Source of the DNA: Paenibacillus sinopodophylli
Lineage (GTDB): Bacteria; Bacillota; Bacilli; Paenibacillales; Paenibacillaceae
DNA length: 64,000 bases
Assembly: GCF_005930355.1 (NCBI RefSeq)
Contig: NZ_VDBO01000001.1
Coordinates: 310,001-374,000, forward strand
Reading direction: 5' to 3'
Shown: one piece after another, positions 59,141 through 64,000 of the stretch
How the letters are laid out: each line of letters opens with the position of its first letter
Numbering within the stretch: position 1 is the first letter of the stretch
Notes under the pieces: generated by a model
What the model was told of the DNA's origin: nothing
Databases searched by the model: none
Seen by the model: only the letters and a program-made list of their open reading frames with translations
Program-made: the position numbers and the translations under genes

Positions 59141-62100
59141 ATGACTGAAATAACGGTGCAAAGCATAGCGGGAGCTATATCCGAGGCAGCGGGCTTAATG
59201 GCCGCTGCAGGAGATACATTACATGCAAAGCAAGCACAGGAGCTGAACAGTAAGCTGACCGAAGGTCGGCTTACTGTCGCTTTTTGTGGACATTTTTCGG
59301 CAGGGAAATCAACTTTGATTAATCGCCTATGTGGTACAAAGCTGCTGCCATCAAGTCCGATTCCAACAAGCGCGAACGTTGTATCTATTCGCGGCGGAGA
59401 GCGGGCTTATGCTGCTGTCGAGACGATTAAAGATGGTGTTGCTACGCAAGCAGAAGTAGCGATTGAAGAGCTTGACCGCTATTGTGTAGATGGTGAGCAA
59501 TTTACTTCCGTTTCGATCGTATATCCTAGTGAACAATTGGGAGACCACACGGTTCTGCTCGATACGCCGGGAATCGATTCAACGGATGATGCTCATCGCA
59601 TGGCTACAGAATCGGCGCTGCATTTGGCAGATGTGGTTTTCTATGTGATGGATTATAATCATGTGCAATCCGAAATTAACTTCGCTTTCGCGAAGCAGTT
59701 GAAGGATTGGGGCAAGCCATTATATTTCATTGTGAATCAGATTGATAAGCATCGCGATCGTGAGCTGTCTTTCGCAAGCTACCGCCAAAGCGTAGAGGAT
59801 GCGTTTCATGCTTGGCATTTGGAGCCGGCAGGAATCGTTTATTTGTCATTGCGTGAACCTACGCATCCGCATCAGGAATGGGATCAGCTGCTCGATTTGC
59901 TTAATGGGCTGCAGAAGATTCGTGAGCCACTATGCATCTACAGTGTAGACGCATCACTGCGGCATCTGGCAGCAGGCCACTTGAAATGGAGCGAACTTGA
60001 AGCGGAGCCGAAGCGAGAGCGATTGATTGAGGAAGCTGGCGGGGAAGAGGCTGCTGCTCTTGTTACTGCCGAGATGGATCGTCTAAAGCAGCTCATTGCA
60101 CAAATCGCGGACCAAAAAGAGGTATACCGTGCGCAGCTTCGCAAAGAGCTGCAGTCATTGCTCGACAACGCGAATATTACACCGGCTGGCTTGCGAGACC
60201 TGGCACAGTCTTTTCTTGAGAGCAGGAAACCGGGCTTTAAAGCCGGGCTTTTGTTCGCAGCTGCCAAAACGGCTGCGGAGCAAGAACGGAGATTGACCGC
60301 ATTCAGTGAGGAATTGAATAGTCTAATTAATGCATCTATAGACTGGCATGTGAAGCACCTGCTTCGAACAGAAGCTGAACGAGCAGATTTCGACGGTGAG
60401 GTGCTGGAAACGGGCATGGCGCAAAGTCTTGGCTGGGTTCCCGATTCGGAATGGCTCATCGCACGGGTGAAGGGCGGTGCGGTCATCAACAATGAATATA
60501 CAATGACCTTCAGCCGCGACCTTGCCGCGGATGTGAAGGCTGTTTATCGCCAGCGGGCGTTAGTATTGATCGACGCGCTGGCGGATCATGCTGCCGCGGT
60601 AGGCGATTCAGCCGCTGCGGATGCACAGGCACAGCTTGCAGCGCTCCGCGCGCAGGCTGGTGCTCTTGAGGCGCTCGCTGCGATGGCGAAGCGAGCTGCG
60701 GAGCATCAGGCGCGGCTTGCTGCAGCGCTGCCTGAAGTGCCGGCTAGGCCGGCTTTGCCCGCGCCGCGCGCAGCGGCTGGGGCAGGCACTGCAGCGCAGG
60801 CGGCGACTGAGGCCGCCGGAGCTGCTGCAGCGGCGAGCGAAGCGCCGCTGGCAAGCAGGGGCGGGCGCGCGGCGGCGGGTGCGCCGCGCCGCGCGGGAGC
60901 TGGCGCGCTAGCGGGCGGAGCCGCGCTTGCGCAGCAGCATGGCGCAGCCGCGCGCTTAGCGAGCGCGGCGGAGCTGCTCGCGCCGCATGCAGCGCTGGCT
61001 GCTGCCGCGCACGCGATGCGCGATAAGGCGAAGCGGCTGCAGGACAGCCGCTTCACCATCGCGTTGTTCGGCGCCTTCAGCGCCGGAAAATCATCGCTCG
61101 CGAACGCGCTGATCGGCGAACCGGTGCTGCCGGTATCGCCTAATCCGACGACGGCGGCGATCAACCGGCTCGTGCCGCCTACGGCGGAGCACGGCCATGG
61201 CACGGCGCGCATCGTCATGAAGTCGCGCGCCGCAGTCGAGGACGACGTGCGCTACTCCTTGGCGCTGCTCGGAGAGAAAGCCGGCATCGACCAATTGCCG
61301 GATGCCGCAGCGCTCATGCGGGCGATTGACCGCTTGACTCCCGATTCCATCGGGGCAGGCGGCCGCCCGCATTTCAGCTTCCTGCGCGCAGCCCGCGCAG
61401 GCTGGGCTATGCATGAGCCGCTGCTTGGACAGCAGCTCTCTGTGGACCAAGCGGAGTATGAGCGCTATGTTGCAGAAGAATCCCGCTCATGCTTCGTGAG
61501 CGAGATCGAGCTCCATTACGACTGCGAGCTTACTGCGCAGGGCATCGTGCTCGTGGATACGCCTGGTGCTGACTCGGTCAATGCCAGACATACTGGTGTT
61601 GCCTTCAATTACATCAAAAACGCGGATGCCGTTCTGTTCGTAACTTATTATAACCATGCTTTCTCACAAGCGGATCGTCAATTCTTAATGCAGCTTGGGC
61701 GGGTTAAGGATCAATTCGAGCTGGATAAAATGTTCTTCCTTGTGAACGCGGCTGACCTCGCAGCGGACGAAGCAGAGCTCGCAGGCGTATTGAAGCATGT
61801 AGAAACCAATTTGCTTCAGCATGCAATACGGTCTCCTAGACTGTTCCCTGTATCAAGTCTGCAGGCGCTTGACGGTAAGACAGACGGGAACGCCGAGCTG
61901 GTGAAACGCTCTGGAATTGAGGCATTCGAGCAATCATTCTTATCCTTCATACAGAATGATCTTGGCAGACTTGCCGCTCAAGCGGCGGAGCAGGACTTGA
62001 AGCGTGCATTGTCAACCGTTTCCGGTTGGCTGAGAAGCGCGGAAGGCGATGCTACTACTAGAGAAGCAGAGCTTCATGATCTAAAGCAGGCCGTGCAGTC

Positions 62101-62812
62101 AGCGAAACAAGATATTGAGGCTTTGCAATCAGGTGTATTGCCTGAACAGCTGAAGCAAGAGCTAAGTGAGCTGTTATATTATGTCGTTCAGCGGATACAA
62201 TATCGCTTCGGCGAGTTCTACAACTTCGCCTTTAACCCAGCGTCCCTGCAGGATGACGGGCGTGACTTGAAGAAGGCAATCTGGACATCATGGCTTGAGC
62301 TTCAGCGCCTTGTTCAGCTTGAGCTATCTCAAGAAATGCTGGCAACTTCCCTGCGAATGGAGCGCGGGATTCATACGCAGCTCCAGAAGCAATATGCAAG
62401 TTACGCGCAGCGGCTTGAATCAACAATAGCTGCATACAGCGCTGTCCCTTATTCAGCGGCTTCTCTTCCTACACCTGAGCAGCCAGACGCATGGGAAGCT
62501 GAATCTGTGGAAGTGAAGCTGCTATGGAGCCGGTTCAAATCACCGCGCCATTTCTTTGAAGGCGAAGGCAAGACGCTGCTTCGCAAGGAGCTTGAGACGC
62601 TGCTCGCACCTTCCTTGAACGGCTGGATGACTGAACAAACCGCTGCTTGGACGCAGCTCTATGAACAGATATGGAGTCGTGCGGCGGAGCAGGCAGCCAA
62701 TCAACTGCAAGAAGACATGCTTGCCTACGAAAGCGGCAAGCGCAGCTCACTTGCAGGAAACGCGGATCTAGCCGAGCTTAACGAGCTTTATAAGCAATTA
62801 ATTCATCTATAA
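59141..62812 (+). CDS. dynA: bacterial double dynamin-like GTPase
   Basis: 1223 residues with two dynamin GTPase units in tandem, as in B. subtilis DynA/YpbR. Unit 1: P-loop GHFSAGKST at 50-58, LLDTPGIDSTDD, and VNQIDKHRD (G4). Unit 2: GAFSAGKSS near 645, LVDTPGADSVN, and VNAADLAAD (degenerate G4). Between them (about residues 487-627) is an extremely Ala-rich helical or disordered linker encoded by GC-rich DNA. DynA-type proteins bind membranes and protect against phage and pore-forming stress. AAGGAG precedes ATG 59141. Confidence 0.9.
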   Translation: MTEITVQSIAGAISEAAGLMAAAGDTLHAKQAQELNSKLTEGRLTVAFCGHFSAGKSTLINRLCGTKLLPSSPIPTSANVVSIRGGERAYAAVETIKDGVATQAEVAIEELDRYCVDGEQFTSVSIVYPSEQLGDHTVLLDTPGIDSTDDAHRMATESALHLADVVFYVMDYNHVQSEINFAFAKQLKDWGKPLYFIVNQIDKHRDRELSFASYRQSVEDAFHAWHLEPAGIVYLSLREPTHPHQEWDQLLDLLNGLQKIREPLCIYSVDASLRHLAAGHLKWSELEAEPKRERLIEEAGGEEAAALVTAEMDRLKQLIAQIADQKEVYRAQLRKELQSLLDNANITPAGLRDLAQSFLESRKPGFKAGLLFAAAKTAAEQERRLTAFSEELNSLINASIDWHVKHLLRTEAERADFDGEVLETGMAQSLGWVPDSEWLIARVKGGAVINNEYTMTFSRDLAADVKAVYRQRALVLIDALADHAAAVGDSAAADAQAQLAALRAQAGALEALAAMAKRAAEHQARLAAALPEVPARPALPAPRAAAGAGTAAQAATEAAGAAAAASEAPLASRGGRAAAGAPRRAGAGALAGGAALAQQHGAAARLASAAELLAPHAALAAAAHAMRDKAKRLQDSRFTIALFGAFSAGKSSLANALIGEPVLPVSPNPTTAAINRLVPPTAEHGHGTARIVMKSRAAVEDDVRYSLALLGEKAGIDQLPDAAALMRAIDRLTPDSIGAGGRPHFSFLRAARAGWAMHEPLLGQQLSVDQAEYERYVAEESRSCFVSEIELHYDCELTAQGIVLVDTPGADSVNARHTGVAFNYIKNADAVLFVTYYNHAFSQADRQFLMQLGRVKDQFELDKMFFLVNAADLAADEAELAGVLKHVETNLLQHAIRSPRLFPVSSLQALDGKTDGNAELVKRSGIEAFEQSFLSFIQNDLGRLAAQAAEQDLKRALSTVSGWLRSAEGDATTREAELHDLKQAVQSAKQDIEALQSGVLPEQLKQELSELLYYVVQRIQYRFGEFYNFAFNPASLQDDGRDLKKAIWTSWLELQRLVQLELSQEMLATSLRMERGIHTQLQKQYASYAQRLESTIAAYSAVPYSAASLPTPEQPDAWEAESVEVKLLWSRFKSPRHFFEGEGKTLLRKELETLLAPSLNGWMTEQTAAWTQLYEQIWSRAAEQAANQLQEDMLAYESGKRSSLAGNADLAELNELYKQLIHL

Positions 62813-63134
62813 GGTTACAACCTATCCATTCATCTCTTTTTGTTAAAGGATATGAATATACCTATCGCATTAATAGCTGAATGCTTTTGCGGGTGCCGCT
62901 TGGACCTGCAAAAGCTTTTTTAATTTTTGTGTGTTTCTGTGCAAAAAGTGAGCAATTGGCACATATCTGTCACGATTTAGGACTATTTGGGAGCATTAAC
63001 CGCTTCCAATTTCCATATCGCGGCTATTAGCTGATTCATACAGCTATATGAATTCGTATCCTGTTTGCTCGCATTTCGGGATGCTGATAATATTCATTCA
63101 TACTAACAATATAGCAACGGGGAGATGGAATTAC
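62813..63134. other. 322-bp intergenic region before the ABC exporter
   Basis: Holds the dynamin terminator at 62883-62921 and then an AT-rich stretch. GGGGAGATGG near 63118-63127 is the ribosome site of the next gene. No other feature recognised. Confidence 0.5.
62883..62921 (+). terminator. terminator of the nth-dynA operon
   Basis: GCTTTTGC (62883-62890) with GCAAAAGC (62908-62915), inner GGT/ACC, and a T-run. Confidence 0.85.
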
Positions 63135-64000
63135 TTGGACGTATTAAGGCAGTTAAAAGCATTTTATTGGGCGGAGCGAAAGTATTTGTTCTCATCTATA
63201 TTTTGCTTAATGTGCGCTACAGCACTCGGACTTGTCTATCCGAATTTGCTGCGCTACCTCATTGATGATGTTATTAGGCCAAGAAAATTCGAGTTGGTGC
63301 CGATGCTTGCTTTCACGGTAGTCGGGGTCGTAAGCTTTAAGGGCTTTATGCAGTTTTTACACGGTTTTTTTGGCGGCAGGCTGGGCAATAAAGTTGCATT
63401 TCGGCTGCGCAATGCTTTGTACGACAAGCTGCAAACGTTGTCCTTTCAATACTATGACAAAGCGAAGACAGGCGATCTCATGTCTCGTTTAACGGCTGAT
63501 TTGGAAGCGATTCGCAACTTTATCGGTTTTGGCTTTGCACAAATTTTGAATATGGTGCTGATGATTGTATTTGGCGGTGCTATGATGTTCTCGATCCATT
63601 GGCAGCTAACGTTAATTACGCTTGTCACGATTCCTTTGCTTGGTTTCACAGCCATTAAGTTCGAGAAAAACATTCATCCAGCATTTCGCGAGATGCGTCA
63701 AGCGATGAGTAATCTAACAACAGCCGTCCAAGAGAATATTACGGGTGTTCGCACAGTAAAGTCGTTTGCCCGCGAATCGCATGAGGTGTCGAAATTCTCG
63801 ATTCGCAGCGAAGCTTATCAGACGAATCAGGTCGGCGCTGCCAAGATCTGGGCCAAATATTTTCCCGTGATGGAGCTTGTAGCTAACTTAAGTGCAGTTA
63901 TTCTTCTCGTAGCAGGCGGCATACTCGTCATTAACAATTCGCTGCAGCTTGGCGAATTCGTAGCCTTTTTCAGTTTAATCTGGTACATTATCGGTCCGAT
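63135..64000 (+). CDS. ABC exporter, membrane domain (truncated by window)
   Basis: First 288 residues of an ABC multidrug/lipid-type half exporter. Start TTG 63135, with GGGGAGATGG about 10 bases upstream. Five or so helices of the type I exporter membrane domain are visible (FSSIFCLMCATALGLVYP, LVPMLAFTVVGVVSF, FGFAQILNMVLMIVF, LTLITLVTIPLLGFTAI, LVANLSAVILLVAGG), with YDKAKTGDLMSRLTADLEAI being the typical intracellular loop before helix 3. The nucleotide-binding domain lies beyond the window. Such proteins act as homo- or heterodimers with another ABC gene, which might lie downstream. Confidence 0.9.
   Translation, partial: MDVLRQLKAFYWAERKYLFSSIFCLMCATALGLVYPNLLRYLIDDVIRPRKFELVPMLAFTVVGVVSFKGFMQFLHGFFGGRLGNKVAFRLRNALYDKLQTLSFQYYDKAKTGDLMSRLTADLEAIRNFIGFGFAQILNMVLMIVFGGAMMFSIHWQLTLITLVTIPLLGFTAIKFEKNIHPAFREMRQAMSNLTTAVQENITGVRTVKSFARESHEVSKFSIRSEAYQTNQVGAAKIWAKYFPVMELVANLSAVILLVAGGILVINNSLQLGEFVAFFSLIWYIIGP

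Noticed and set aside
60706..61218. Long minus-strand open frame opposite the dynamin linker
   Set aside because: It is Ala/Ser-rich, lacks a ribosome site and exists because the GC-rich linker has few stop codons in any frame.

Overview
The window reads as a chromosomal segment of a Paenibacillaceae-type Firmicute (Paenibacillus, Cohnella or a close relative). This rests on established gene order seen in the sequence. The block ypiF-qcrABC-ypjABC-ypjD-dapB-mgsA-bshB1-bshA-cca-birA-panBCD-dinG is the classical Bacillus subtilis qcr-to-dinG neighbourhood. There are also bacillithiol genes, a T-box leader, AGGAGG ribosome sites, SLH and GerMN proteins, and a dynA-type double dynamin. I saw no rRNA, tRNA, CRISPR array, prophage or intact insertion sequence.

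Layout. 1-4448: end of a surface-polysaccharide cluster (sugar-nucleotide epimerase, UDP-sugar dehydrogenase, membrane-linked methyltransferase, an unrecognised BtrH-like protein, glucose-1-phosphate cytidylyltransferase). 4563-12231: mixed housekeeping and accessory genes: a CcdC-like membrane protein, an AraC regulator divergent from a PhyH dioxygenase with HEAT-like repeats, an ECF sigma/anti-sigma pair, a histidine phosphatase, an unknown protein, a gamma-carbonic-anhydrase-like protein and a solo IDEAL-domain protein. 12568-16972: menaquinol:cytochrome c reductase with its usual neighbours. 16977-33172: YitT, MazG, lysine (dapB), methylglyoxal, bacillithiol, tRNA CCA addition, biotin, pantothenate, DinG, the redox sensor Rex, MTA/SAH deaminase and YpmB. 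33286-35311: an exported-domain gene next to a short FtsH-type AAA+ metalloprotease. 35460-38252: hydroxyacyl-CoA dehydrogenase, acetate kinase and a DnaD-like protein.

38253-41326 holds two repeat-rich intergenic deserts around a MerR-methyltransferase fusion gene. 41327-47486 is a minus-strand six-gene operon, proB-proA-proC-mtnW-mtnX-mtnB, behind a proline-type T-box. mtnE, a small secreted protein and mtnU follow. 50180-53277 is a LysR regulator divergent from leuCD. 53435-57996 is a cell-envelope set (three-domain amidase, GerMN lipoprotein, SLH protein). 58157-64000 carries nth, a small unknown protein, a 1223-residue double dynamin with an Ala-rich, GC-rich linker, and the start of an ABC exporter.

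The most unusual points are the proline T-box apparently driving methionine-salvage genes, the split-FtsH arrangement, a 17-bp hairpin covering the ypjB ribosome site, and repeats shared between distant intergenic regions. Motif and promoter calls are by eye; no database search or folding program was run.
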